Assembly (NCBI RefSeq): GCF_001028705.1
Contig: NZ_CP011770.1
Span: 1,801,501 to 1,865,500 of the forward strand
Reading direction: 5' to 3'
DNA from: Croceicoccus naphthovorans
Lineage (GTDB): Bacteria; Pseudomonadota; Alphaproteobacteria; Sphingomonadales; Sphingomonadaceae
Length of the DNA: 64,000 nt
Positions 24,698-33,401 of this stretch are shown here, piece after piece. The position numbers were made by a program, and so were the translations under genes. Below the pieces are notes generated by a model. It worked only from the letters and a program-made list of their open reading frames with translations, did no database searches and was not told the origin of the DNA. The stretch's first letter is position 1; each line of letters begins with the position of its first letter.

Positions 24698-25037
24698 TAC
24701 GCCGCCCCCCTCGCCCCGCCAGCGCCGCTATCCCACCGAACGGATCGAGGCAGCGCTGCGCGCGCTGTCGGGCGGCCATGGCCGCGTGGTCATCCACCGC
24801 GAGGTGCCATGGGCCAGCATCACCTTTTCGGGCAGCCGCCACACCTTGTCGCTGACCTTTTCAGGCGCAGAGGCGGTCGAAGCGGGCGAACGCATGATCG
24901 CCGACCTGCCCGATCACGAATTCATCATCCCCGGCCAGCTTGTCGCCGATGCACAGGTCCTGTCGGTCGACCACGCAATGCTGCCCGAACCGGTGCTGCG
25001 CGCGGAAGTCGAACTGCTGTTGCTGGAAGACCGCTAA
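24687..25037 (+). CDS. Conserved hypothetical protein (116 aa)
   Basis: A soluble 116-residue protein (start MFADTPPPSPRQRRYPTERI) whose start overlaps the preceding small gene by 11 bp, so it is in the same transcript behind the S24-regulated promoter. It has alternating strand-like segments (RVVIHREVPWASITFSGSRHTLSLTFSG, then PDHEFIIPGQLVADAQVLSV) and an acidic tail. No family recognised. It converges with the ten-heme cytochrome gene, with 4 bp shared at 25034-25037. Confidence 0.8.
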   Translation: MFADTPPPSPRQRRYPTERIEAALRALSGGHGRVVIHREVPWASITFSGSRHTLSLTFSGAEAVEAGERMIADLPDHEFIIPGQLVADAQVLSVDHAMLPEPVLRAEVELLLLEDR

Positions 25038-28000
25038 GGAACCCGACGCCGCAGGGTGGCGGGCGCGGATGCCCCCACCCAGTGGCGCATGTCGACGGTG
25101 TTCGACACCTTGTAGACCTGTCCCTTCGAATTCAGGAACAGCTTCTCCATCTCCGCCCGCGTAAAGGGCCGACTGCCAAGCCGACCGAATACCGCGATCT
25201 GGCCGCCGGTTTCGTCAACAGCGCGGTCGCGGTCCAGCCCCTTGCTCATCGCCAGAGCCGGAGACGGAGTTTTCACCCATGCGATCAGCATCGGCTTCGG
25301 GGTCGGCGCGAAGCCATAGACATTCGGCGTCCGCTCGAAATCGGTGAGCTGCACGACCTTCATCCCGTTCACCCCGTCGGCGACATAGGCAAAGGCGCTG
25401 GCGTTGGTGGAGCCGACGATGACATCCTCCGCATCGGTCAGGGTGCCGTCGGCGGTGAACTTCTCGATCACCTTGGGCCGCGTCGGCGCGGTGACATCGA
25501 CGATCACCAACCCCTCGGCCTTGGCCGCGACATAGGCGTATGTGCGCGCCAGATAGACCCGCCTTGCATCAGCCAGCGGCACCGTCGCACCCGCGACCGG
25601 TTTCGGCCTGGCCAGATCGGTCACGTCAAGCAGTTCCAACCCGTTCGCGGTCGTCGCCCACAGATAGCGGAACTGGATCGCGGTCGCGCGCGGATCGCGC
25701 AGCGGCACGACGCTGGTGACGCGCGGATCAAGGCAGGTCTCCCCGCCTTTCCTCATCGACACCTCGCACGGCGCATCCGGGGACCAAGCCTTCGGCAGGT
25801 GCACCGTCACCAGCGCTTGGGCCGTCACGACATAGGCATAGTCGCCCGCCAGCGTGATGTGCCGCGCGCCGGTCAGCACGCCATCCGGATTGAAGGTGAA
25901 GGCGCGGCTGAGGAAGTTGTTGCGGAATTCCCCGTCGGCCATCGTATCGACGTTGACTGCGATCAGGCCTTCCTCTGCATCGGTGACGAAGGCGTAGGAA
26001 TAGACCGGGCTGAACGGCTGTTCCTGGTTCACGCCGCGCAGTTCGGGCGTGTTGCGGGTGGGCGCTATGGCCTGATTGGTCGGGATCGCCATGCAGGTCG
26101 CGTTCTTGGTCTTCACCCGCGTATCGTGGCCCAGCGGGCTGAACGGCGCGGTCGTGATGCTTTCCGAAAAGCCCTTGTTGCCAACCGAGGCGATATCATA
26201 GACCGCAAAACCGCCCTTGCCCTGCGCGGCGAACATATATTCGCCGCGCATCTGAAGGCAGCGGACCACATCGGGCGTGCCCTGCACCACATTGCGAAAC
26301 AGCTCGCGCTGCTTCGTCTCGCCCGACAGGTCGGCATCCGCAATCGGCCCGCGCGTCCATTCCTTCAGCTCGCGCCCGTTGTCGTTAACGTGTGCACGCC
26401 AGTAATCGGGATAGGCATAGCGGTGGAGATAAGACCCGATCACCGCCTGCGGCTCGTCCCACTCGGTGACGCGCACGGCTTCGAACCCGTTCTCCAGCCC
26501 GGTAAAGGCATGCAGGCCGACGAAATTCACGTAATTCGTGCCGAGCAGCAGAAGCTGCGCCATGATCGCATTATTGTCGTCCGCCTCGCTGACGTGACAG
26601 TCGCTGCACTGCTTCGTCTCGTTCTTGCGCACCGTGTGCGGGAAGTGCGGCGCGAAAGCCTGTGACGAGTATCCGATGGAACTGATCGGCGGCTGCTGCA
26701 CGTAGATGCGTTCGCGGTTGATGTTCGTCGACGACAGGATCAACGCCGAGGTGCTGCGGATCGGGGCAATCAGCGCTTTTCCAGGCTCACCACTGGCCTT
26801 GGTGGTCTGGTGGCGGCCCAGCTGGAACATCTGATCGCGCGCGACCTGCGGGTTGTAGGTGGCGTAGTTGCGCGTCTCGTCCTGCTCGTACTTGTGAACG
26901 CCCGACTTCCAGTTCGCCTCGATCGGCAGGTGACAGCCCGCGCAGCTTGTCGTCCACGCAAGGTGACAGGTGAAGCAGGCCATGTCGTCATCGTCATGCG
27001 CCCGGTCCGCCTTGGCGACGCCTGTGCCGAACCGATAGTCGCCGGTCTCCGCCGCGTCCTTCGCCATCAGCTTGGCGCGGGCGGCCTTGGGGTTGAACAC
27101 CGGTTGGCCGACGATATTTGTCACGCCCTGCCAGCGGGCATCGACTGCATCTTTGACGAGGCTGACCTCCCACTCAAGGTCGGGGTCGATGATCGACCGC
27201 TGGATCAGCACCTTGCGCCCACTCGCATCCTCGAACCATTCGAAGCGCGGCTTGCCGTCCATGTTGCGCAAAAGGGCAAGGTTATGCCCCTCTGGCGGCG
27301 CGGCGAGGTTGCTGGTTTTCAGCGTCGGATAGGCGTCTGCCGTGCCGTGGCAGTCCTTGCAGCCGATCTCGACCGCATTGGCCACCTCGCCATAGATCAG
27401 GCCCGATCCGTGGCTGTCCTGCGCGAAGTGGCAGTCGGCGCATTGCATCCCCTTTTCGGCGTGGATGTCCATCATGTGGACCGACTTGCCGGGGTTGCTG
27501 CCGGGGGCCACGAACTTGCCCTCGCCGTCCTTGCGCCATTTCTGCGGGTCGTTTTCGGCGACGATATGATCGGTATCGGTGCCGTAGCTGCTCATATCGC
27601 CATCGGCGTCGAGCAGGTTGCCGCGCCGGTCGCGCTTCAGGATCGCGCGGAAGTTCCAGCCGTGACCGTGATAGTCGGCGAACTGCGTATCCTCGTTCGT
27701 CTCGTTCAGGTCATAGACGTTGCGCAGGAATTCCACGTCGCGCCACAGCCCCGATGGCGATGCGCCTTCGGGGTTGCGGTCCAGCACCTCGCGCTTTTCC
27801 TTGGCGGTGGGGTAGTACTGTTCCTTGAACAGCCGCGCGTAATCCTCGTCGCTCATGCCATCGGGGCGCGGGGCGGTATTTTCCGGGCCGGGCCACATCT
27901 GCGGCGCGTCGGATTCGTAATCCCACATCGTATAGCCGAGGTAGGTGTTCAGGAAGATGTTCGGCTGGTGCATGTGGCAATTCATGCACTGCGCGGTCGG

Positions 28001-29521
28001 GATGGCGCGGGTGAAGGTGTGGGCGAGCGGATGGCCGCGCTCACGCTCGTTCAAGGGCACCGGGCCGGTGGCATGCCCATGCTCGTCCAGACCTGCCGCC
28101 GCATGGGCATCGGCCTTGCTCATCGCGTGATCGTCGGCGGTGCCGTGGGGGGCAACACCCTTGGCCGGGCCGAAAGCGACCTGCTGGGCCGACATGGTGG
28201 CGGCGCGGCAATCATCCTCGGTCGCGGTCTCTTTGCCGCGATAGCCCTTCGCGCCGTGATGCGTATCCAGCACCGATCCGGCGACCTTGCCATGCGCTTC
28301 ATGCCCGGCAGCATCGTACGTGCCATACGCGCCCGACAGGTGCCGCCCTTCGCGCAATCCGTTGATCGCCGGGTCCAGCGTCACCGTCTGCCCGTCGCGC
28401 CCGCACTGCGCGTAATTCATCGAATGGCGCGGCTCGCGGTCGTTGGCGTAGATCACATGGCACGCCGCACAGCCGGAGGAGCGATAATCGCCCGGCTGGT
28501 CGTTCGTCCCCATCTGATAGAGGAACGGGTCGTTCAACCGCGTCTTGTGGATGTTCAGAACAGGGATCGCGACGCGCAGCCCGGTCGAAGGCCCGCGGTT
28601 CGACTGCTTCAGATCGGGTCGCCCCGGCTCCTCCAGCCGCTGGATTTGCCCGGTCGGGTTAGGCAGGCCGATTTCCGGGAACTGCGGGTTTATGGTGCGC
28701 CCGCCATCCTCGAACACGCGAAATATGTCGCCGGGCGGCACGGTGGTCCATGTCGGCAGCGGGTAGAGCACCGGCAGTGCGCCGCGCGCCTTTTCCTCTT
28801 CGGTGACAGTACCCCACATCGGCTTGCCATCGGGGCCGATCTGCTGGCTTGCGCTCTTCACCAGCGCCGGTTCGCCATCGCGGGTGTAGCTTTCACCGAA
28901 GATGTAGTTTTTGAAGGGCACGATACCGTTGTTGTACGCGGCGCCGCCCCACAGCATCGCGCCGGTCGACATCAGGCTGCGCTCGCTCGCCTCGATAATT
29001 TCGATATGGCAGGCACCGCAGGCATCGCGAACGACGCGGTAATCGGACGGGTTCACGAAACGGACGAATTCCGGGCTCTCCTTGGCCAGCAGCGCATAGG
29101 ACCGTTCGGGGTTCGCGCTGCTCGGCCAGTTCCAGCCTGCCGGGTATTTCGGCAGGACGTGCGCCGCCTTCATCGCCGCCATGTAATCCAGACCGCCGTG
29201 ATCCCATTCGGGCGCGGCCCTCACCGTACCGTCGCCGCCGTGGCAGTTGACGCAGCTCAGCACCACGGCGGGGCTGGCGTGCATCGTCTTGTGGTCGGTC
29301 TGCGTGTGGCAGGTCTGGCAACCGGCGTTCTGTTCGTCGACATAGGCCCAGTTCTCGGCCAGCGTATCGCCCGGCTGGCCCTTTGGCGCGGGCGCGGCGC
29401 GGGTGTGCTTTACGTCCTGCGGCTTCTCGCCGCCCGCCGCCATCAGCGCCGCCGGGATCAGCAGGGCCGCGATCAGCAGTGAAAGCCTGCCGAGACGGCT
29501 GGAAGAATTCGCCCCACGCAT
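25034..29521 (-). CDS. Ten-heme cytochrome c fused to LVIVD-repeat propeller
   Basis: A 1495-residue exported protein: N-terminal signal (LSLLIAALLIPAALMAAG, no lipobox), then ten CXXCH heme sites, first Cys near residues 68, 88, 166, 349, 510, 692, 720, 847, 859 and 970. There are long spacers between sites 3, 4, 5 and 6. Residues about 1070-1400 hold at least five LVIVD-like blades (GGFAVYDIASV, GLIAVNVDT, GLELLDVTDLARP, GLVIVDVTAPTRP, GMKVVQLTDFE), suggesting a beta-propeller. It is the last gene of a four-gene operon and overlaps the stop of the beta-barrel gene by one base or so. A periplasmic or surface electron carrier or redox enzyme is the likely role; no substrate can be read. Confidence 0.9.
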   Translation of the reverse strand: MRGANSSSRLGRLSLLIAALLIPAALMAAGGEKPQDVKHTRAAPAPKGQPGDTLAENWAYVDEQNAGCQTCHTQTDHKTMHASPAVVLSCVNCHGGDGTVRAAPEWDHGGLDYMAAMKAAHVLPKYPAGWNWPSSANPERSYALLAKESPEFVRFVNPSDYRVVRDACGACHIEIIEASERSLMSTGAMLWGGAAYNNGIVPFKNYIFGESYTRDGEPALVKSASQQIGPDGKPMWGTVTEEEKARGALPVLYPLPTWTTVPPGDIFRVFEDGGRTINPQFPEIGLPNPTGQIQRLEEPGRPDLKQSNRGPSTGLRVAIPVLNIHKTRLNDPFLYQMGTNDQPGDYRSSGCAACHVIYANDREPRHSMNYAQCGRDGQTVTLDPAINGLREGRHLSGAYGTYDAAGHEAHGKVAGSVLDTHHGAKGYRGKETATEDDCRAATMSAQQVAFGPAKGVAPHGTADDHAMSKADAHAAAGLDEHGHATGPVPLNERERGHPLAHTFTRAIPTAQCMNCHMHQPNIFLNTYLGYTMWDYESDAPQMWPGPENTAPRPDGMSDEDYARLFKEQYYPTAKEKREVLDRNPEGASPSGLWRDVEFLRNVYDLNETNEDTQFADYHGHGWNFRAILKRDRRGNLLDADGDMSSYGTDTDHIVAENDPQKWRKDGEGKFVAPGSNPGKSVHMMDIHAEKGMQCADCHFAQDSHGSGLIYGEVANAVEIGCKDCHGTADAYPTLKTSNLAAPPEGHNLALLRNMDGKPRFEWFEDASGRKVLIQRSIIDPDLEWEVSLVKDAVDARWQGVTNIVGQPVFNPKAARAKLMAKDAAETGDYRFGTGVAKADRAHDDDDMACFTCHLAWTTSCAGCHLPIEANWKSGVHKYEQDETRNYATYNPQVARDQMFQLGRHQTTKASGEPGKALIAPIRSTSALILSSTNINRERIYVQQPPISSIGYSSQAFAPHFPHTVRKNETKQCSDCHVSEADDNNAIMAQLLLLGTNYVNFVGLHAFTGLENGFEAVRVTEWDEPQAVIGSYLHRYAYPDYWRAHVNDNGRELKEWTRGPIADADLSGETKQRELFRNVVQGTPDVVRCLQMRGEYMFAAQGKGGFAVYDIASVGNKGFSESITTAPFSPLGHDTRVKTKNATCMAIPTNQAIAPTRNTPELRGVNQEQPFSPVYSYAFVTDAEEGLIAVNVDTMADGEFRNNFLSRAFTFNPDGVLTGARHITLAGDYAYVVTAQALVTVHLPKAWSPDAPCEVSMRKGGETCLDPRVTSVVPLRDPRATAIQFRYLWATTANGLELLDVTDLARPKPVAGATVPLADARRVYLARTYAYVAAKAEGLVIVDVTAPTRPKVIEKFTADGTLTDAEDVIVGSTNASAFAYVADGVNGMKVVQLTDFERTPNVYGFAPTPKPMLIAWVKTPSPALAMSKGLDRDRAVDETGGQIAVFGRLGSRPFTRAEMEKLFLNSKGQVYKVSNTVDMRHWVGASAPATLRRRVP

Positions 29522-31443
29522 CAGAAGGCAAACGTCGCGTTGGCGAGGATCGAGTAGAACCGGTCGTCGCGCCCTTCGGCCACGAACAGGTCCCCGAACC
29601 CGGCGGAAGGATCGAACACCGCGCCCGACAGGCGCAGCACCGCGTTCTGGTTAGCCCACGGACGCCAGATGCCCGCGACCGAGATGTCATGGCCGATGGA
29701 CGTCGGGATCGACCCTTCGGAACGGAGCACCTGCACCACATCGGTCTTGTCGAACCACAGGTGGTTCCAGTTGGCCGAGACGCGCACATCGGGCGTCAGG
29801 TCCGCGTCCACCCCTGCCCCGACCAGAATCGTGCCGGGGTTGTTGAAGTTCGACTGCCCCTGCTCCTTGCTCGACCGCAGCGAATTCAGGATGCCGTTGC
29901 GCCCGTTCACGCCGATAGCACGCCCGCCGCCTGCAAAGGGAATCGTCTGCCGGATCCAGTACGAGGTATCGGCGCCCGCGAAGACTGGGTTCTCGAAGAT
30001 GGCGTCGAAGCCCTTTTCCTTGCCGTCATAGGGATCGCCATCGCCGCTGGCGTATAGGCCGGACAAGCGAAAGCGCAGCCAGTTGACGTCATAGCTGGCT
30101 TCGGCGGCGGCGAAAAATGCCTGAATTCGCGACTCACCGTCGGTAAAAATGTCGTTCCGATCCTCACCGAACGCGCCGTACAATTGCGTCGTCAGGTTCA
30201 CGCGACCGAAATGCCCGTCCATCGCGTGGCCGAAATAGACGACATCGTAATCCCGCCCCCGCAAATTGCCGAGCAGCGCGGGTCGGACCGGAAAACCGTT
30301 CTTGTCGACCTCGATATCCCCCGCCTCTCGGTTCATATTGTAGGTGACCGAAAGCTGGCTGGTCATGCCGACGACGGGAAAGTCCTGCCGATAGACATTG
30401 GCGGTGAATACGTAATCGTCGCGCGGGCTCTGCGTGATGTCGTTCAGGCCCGAATTGGTGTCCTTCTCAACCCGCCAGAACGCGGCGGCGTTGAATTGCC
30501 AGCGGTTGTTGTCGCGATTACCAAAGAACCGGATGCCGAGCTGGTTGTCCTGAAACAGGAAACCCCGGAAATCCGACTGCCACGGCTGAATGCCCGCGCG
30601 GACCGAGAAGAAATCGTACCGCTTCGAATCGAACCGCGCGAGGTGGTAATCGACGAAGGCTTCCTGCACGCCCACGAACATGTCGTGTCGCTCACTGTCC
30701 TCGCTCGGCTCCACCTCCAGCACGCGGCGTTCGGGCACGTCGACGTAGTTGTACTGACCCGCCAGCGTCAGGCGATACTCGACTGCAGGCGGCTTGAACG
30801 CGGTCATGCCTTTCAGCAACGAAACGCCCGCGATGAAGGTCTGGGCCAGCACCAAACTGTCGCTGCGCCCGAAGACGTCGAGCCGGTCGGGATCGCTTGT
30901 CGTCTGCACGCCGACGGGAATCGGGAAGCTGCGCGGTTCGACCACCGTGTCGGAAATGCCGGTCAGGATAAGGTACCAGTCCTCGCCCTTCAGGAAGCCG
31001 GGCCGCCCCTTGCCCAACGGACGGTCGCCTTTCAGCAGGTTGTGGTGAAATGGATCGAGCTTCGACCGGCACAGCGAGCGCAAGTTCGGATAGAGCGTGT
31101 AGATCGTCGTGTCGCCACCTGCCGGGCACAGCGTGCTTGTGATCCGCGCCCGGTCAGGCAGTGCGACGTCGAGCGTCAGATCGCCCTCACTGCCATCATA
31201 CTTCGTGTAGAATGCCTCGGGCGGCGGCGCGCGGACCGCGCCTTCGTTGTCCTGCACGATGGGGTCGGGCAATTCGCGTTCGATCCCGGGGCGGCGGCGG
31301 TCGTCCAGCGGCACGTCCTCGACATCTTGCAGCACCGGGTCATCGATCACCACGGGTTCCGAGACCGGCTCCGCAGAAGCGGGTTCAGCGGCTTGGGCCG
31401 CGATCATCGCCAGTGGCGAGACGAGGATCGCCGCGATGCTCAT
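29521..31443 (-). CDS. Outer-membrane beta-barrel protein of the multiheme operon
   Basis: About 640 residues with a Sec signal peptide (MSIAAILVSPLAMIAAQAAEP). The mature N-terminus is Pro/Glu/Asp-rich (EPVSEPVVIDDPVLQDVED), then comes a long series of amphipathic strands with many aromatic residues, ending in ...NATFAF with the C-terminal Phe of outer-membrane porins. No TonB box, plug domain or CXXC is evident. The ATG at 31443 overlaps the upstream lipoprotein stop (ATGA), and its own stop abuts the ten-heme gene. By position it could be the MtrB-like barrel that lets a multiheme cytochrome pass electrons across the outer membrane; this is inference, since I see no clear MtrB sequence signature. 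Confidence 0.85.
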   Translation of the reverse strand: MSIAAILVSPLAMIAAQAAEPASAEPVSEPVVIDDPVLQDVEDVPLDDRRRPGIERELPDPIVQDNEGAVRAPPPEAFYTKYDGSEGDLTLDVALPDRARITSTLCPAGGDTTIYTLYPNLRSLCRSKLDPFHHNLLKGDRPLGKGRPGFLKGEDWYLILTGISDTVVEPRSFPIPVGVQTTSDPDRLDVFGRSDSLVLAQTFIAGVSLLKGMTAFKPPAVEYRLTLAGQYNYVDVPERRVLEVEPSEDSERHDMFVGVQEAFVDYHLARFDSKRYDFFSVRAGIQPWQSDFRGFLFQDNQLGIRFFGNRDNNRWQFNAAAFWRVEKDTNSGLNDITQSPRDDYVFTANVYRQDFPVVGMTSQLSVTYNMNREAGDIEVDKNGFPVRPALLGNLRGRDYDVVYFGHAMDGHFGRVNLTTQLYGAFGEDRNDIFTDGESRIQAFFAAAEASYDVNWLRFRLSGLYASGDGDPYDGKEKGFDAIFENPVFAGADTSYWIRQTIPFAGGGRAIGVNGRNGILNSLRSSKEQGQSNFNNPGTILVGAGVDADLTPDVRVSANWNHLWFDKTDVVQVLRSEGSIPTSIGHDISVAGIWRPWANQNAVLRLSGAVFDPSAGFGDLFVAEGRDDRFYSILANATFAF

Positions 31444-33401
31444 CACAAACCGTCGCACACGTTCTGCGCGTCCGTGTCGAGGAACGGCGCGAAGGGGCAA
31501 GAAACATAGCGCAGCCGCACTTCGGCATCGCCAAGGTCGACCACGATCCTGTCGGCGCGGATCGCCTTGGGCGCGTTGTTAAGCGTGCCCGTCCGCTCAC
31601 CCGCGTTATGGGTGCCCAGGAAGCTGATCATATCGTCCTGGTCGATACCGTCGCCCGACACGCCAATCCCGCCGACCAATACGCCATCGCGATAGACCGG
31701 GACCGAGCCGGGGAAAATCTGGATACCATTGGCAAGCCTGCGCTGGCCCGTCGGCGCGGGGGTAATGCCGGTACACTGGCGCGGGGTATCGGCGTTCAGC
31801 CCCCGCACGAAGCCGACATGTTGCAACAGGTTGCCCGCGATCAGCTGCACCTGAAGCCCGGTGGCGAAAGGATTGAAATCCTCGATCGGACGGCTGAGCG
31901 GGCCATGCGGGCGGCCCAACTCGCCATCGGGGAAATAGGGGCGCGACAGGTTGCCGCCGCTGCGGTCGGCAAAGGCGAAAGTGCCGGTAAGCGCCGTCGC
32001 ATCATTCAGGAAATCCCGGACCAGTTGCACGAAGGGCGCGGCCGCCGCGTCGGTCATCATCTGGTCGGCGGCGACGGGGTTGGAGAAGAACGTCGCCGTC
32101 CGCGCCTTTTGCAGCGAAACGTCGGTGCCGAAGATCGGCGCATCGGGGCTGCGCACCACGCCCAGCACTTCGCCATAGGTATCGACAAGACTGATCGAGA
32201 CTTGCGCCCGGCTGTCGAGCGGGCGGCGGATCTGGGCGCGGGCGCGGCTCATCACCGTGAACGCTTCCTCAAGTATCGCCCGCGCCTCTGCCTGCGTCAG
32301 CGGCTGGGCATGGGCGGCACCATCGGTCGCGGCGCGCACCGGGAAACGGTTCGTGCCCGCGCCGTCGGTCAGGATGAAGGCATCGTCGTTAGTAAACTCG
32401 CCAGCCGTCGCCTGCCGGATGCCCGAAGCCTCGGTGCCATAGGCCGTGCCCGCGATCAGCGTACCGTCGGTATAACCGGTGATCGGGATCAACGCCCCCG
32501 CCACGCCATCGATCGCCGCGAAATTGGTCTGGAGCGGGGACAGCTTGCCGACCGAGGCGTCGGAAAAGCGCAGTGTCGTGCCGTCCACCGTGATGCGGTT
32601 GGCAAGGATGTTCGACGGCGGCGCAAAGCTCTGCATCGCGGCCAGCGCGATGTATTCCTCTGCATCGGTATCGACATCGAGCACGTTGGGATCGAGGCCA
32701 TAATCGCCATCGCCCATCACGCCCACACCGCCGACGACCACGCCGTTCTTGTACAGCGGAAAGCCCCCCGGATCGGCGGCCAGCCCCAGCGGCGACCGCT
32801 TCGGTCCGATCAGCCCGTCGCTGGCTCGCGCGGCAAGGTCCGAACAGGGCAATTGCGAGAACTGCACCCCGAACAGCGGCCCCGATTCCAGCCCCGGCGT
32901 GGTCGGTGCAGGGGGAAAGTGTTCCTGCACGATCATGCTGGCCGTGCGGCTGGAAAAAGCGTTGCCGCCGCTGGACAGGTATGCCCCCGTGATGGCCTTG
33001 GCGATGGCCCCCGCCGCTGCCGGGATCGGCAAGCCTTGCGCGTCGATAGGTGGTACGTTGTCGGTGCCGAGGAGCGGGATGAATGCGCTCGTCAGCATCT
33101 CGTCATCCGCGCCGTTCATGCGGAACACGGCCAGCACGTTGCCTACCCGATCGACCACCGCGATGGTGCTTGGCAACCCGCGCGCCTGCGCCTCGCCCAC
33201 GGCTTGCGCGATCACCTGCTGAACGTCGGCTACGCTCAGCGATTCCTGCACCGGATCGGAATAGAGCCGCCCCGTCGTGGGGCTGGGCGTCGGGGTCGGC
33301 GCAACCCCGCCGACCGAATTGCCGTCACCACCGCCGCCACAGCCGGATACCGCAAGCGCCGCCGCAGCAACGGCGCAGAAAGTGCTGCCGATGCGGGTCA
33401 T
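31443..33401 (-). CDS. Lipoprotein with two GlcG/HbpS-like domains
   Basis: A 652-residue lipoprotein: lipobox LAVSGC at about residues 16-21, then a Gly-rich and Pro/Thr-rich linker. Two copies of the GlcG/HbpS (DUF336) fold follow. The first has SVADVQQVIAQAVGEAQARGLPSTIAVVDRVGNVLAVFRM and FPLYKNGVVVGGVGVMGDG. The second has LTQAEARAILEEAF, QVSISLVDTYGEVLGVVR and VPVYRDGVLVGGIGVSGDG. Proteins of this family can bind heme or cobalamin-like ligands. The start overlaps the cytochrome stop (ATGA) and the end overlaps the barrel start. Likely an outer-membrane-anchored, periplasm-facing partner of the multiheme proteins. Confidence 0.88.
   Translation of the reverse strand: MTRIGSTFCAVAAAALAVSGCGGGGDGNSVGGVAPTPTPSPTTGRLYSDPVQESLSVADVQQVIAQAVGEAQARGLPSTIAVVDRVGNVLAVFRMNGADDEMLTSAFIPLLGTDNVPPIDAQGLPIPAAAGAIAKAITGAYLSSGGNAFSSRTASMIVQEHFPPAPTTPGLESGPLFGVQFSQLPCSDLAARASDGLIGPKRSPLGLAADPGGFPLYKNGVVVGGVGVMGDGDYGLDPNVLDVDTDAEEYIALAAMQSFAPPSNILANRITVDGTTLRFSDASVGKLSPLQTNFAAIDGVAGALIPITGYTDGTLIAGTAYGTEASGIRQATAGEFTNDDAFILTDGAGTNRFPVRAATDGAAHAQPLTQAEARAILEEAFTVMSRARAQIRRPLDSRAQVSISLVDTYGEVLGVVRSPDAPIFGTDVSLQKARTATFFSNPVAADQMMTDAAAAPFVQLVRDFLNDATALTGTFAFADRSGGNLSRPYFPDGELGRPHGPLSRPIEDFNPFATGLQVQLIAGNLLQHVGFVRGLNADTPRQCTGITPAPTGQRRLANGIQIFPGSVPVYRDGVLVGGIGVSGDGIDQDDMISFLGTHNAGERTGTLNNAPKAIRADRIVVDLGDAEVRLRYVSCPFAPFLDTDAQNVCDGL

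Noticed and set aside
23688..25037. Prophage remnant suggested by the S24 repressor
   Set aside because: No integrase, structural or lysis genes nearby; neighbours are ordinary chromosomal genes.
26810..29482. 890-residue open frame on the plus strand
   Set aside because: It is exactly antisense to the ten-heme gene; high-GC codon bias keeps the opposite frame open, and the translation is Arg/Gly/His-rich without recognisable domains.
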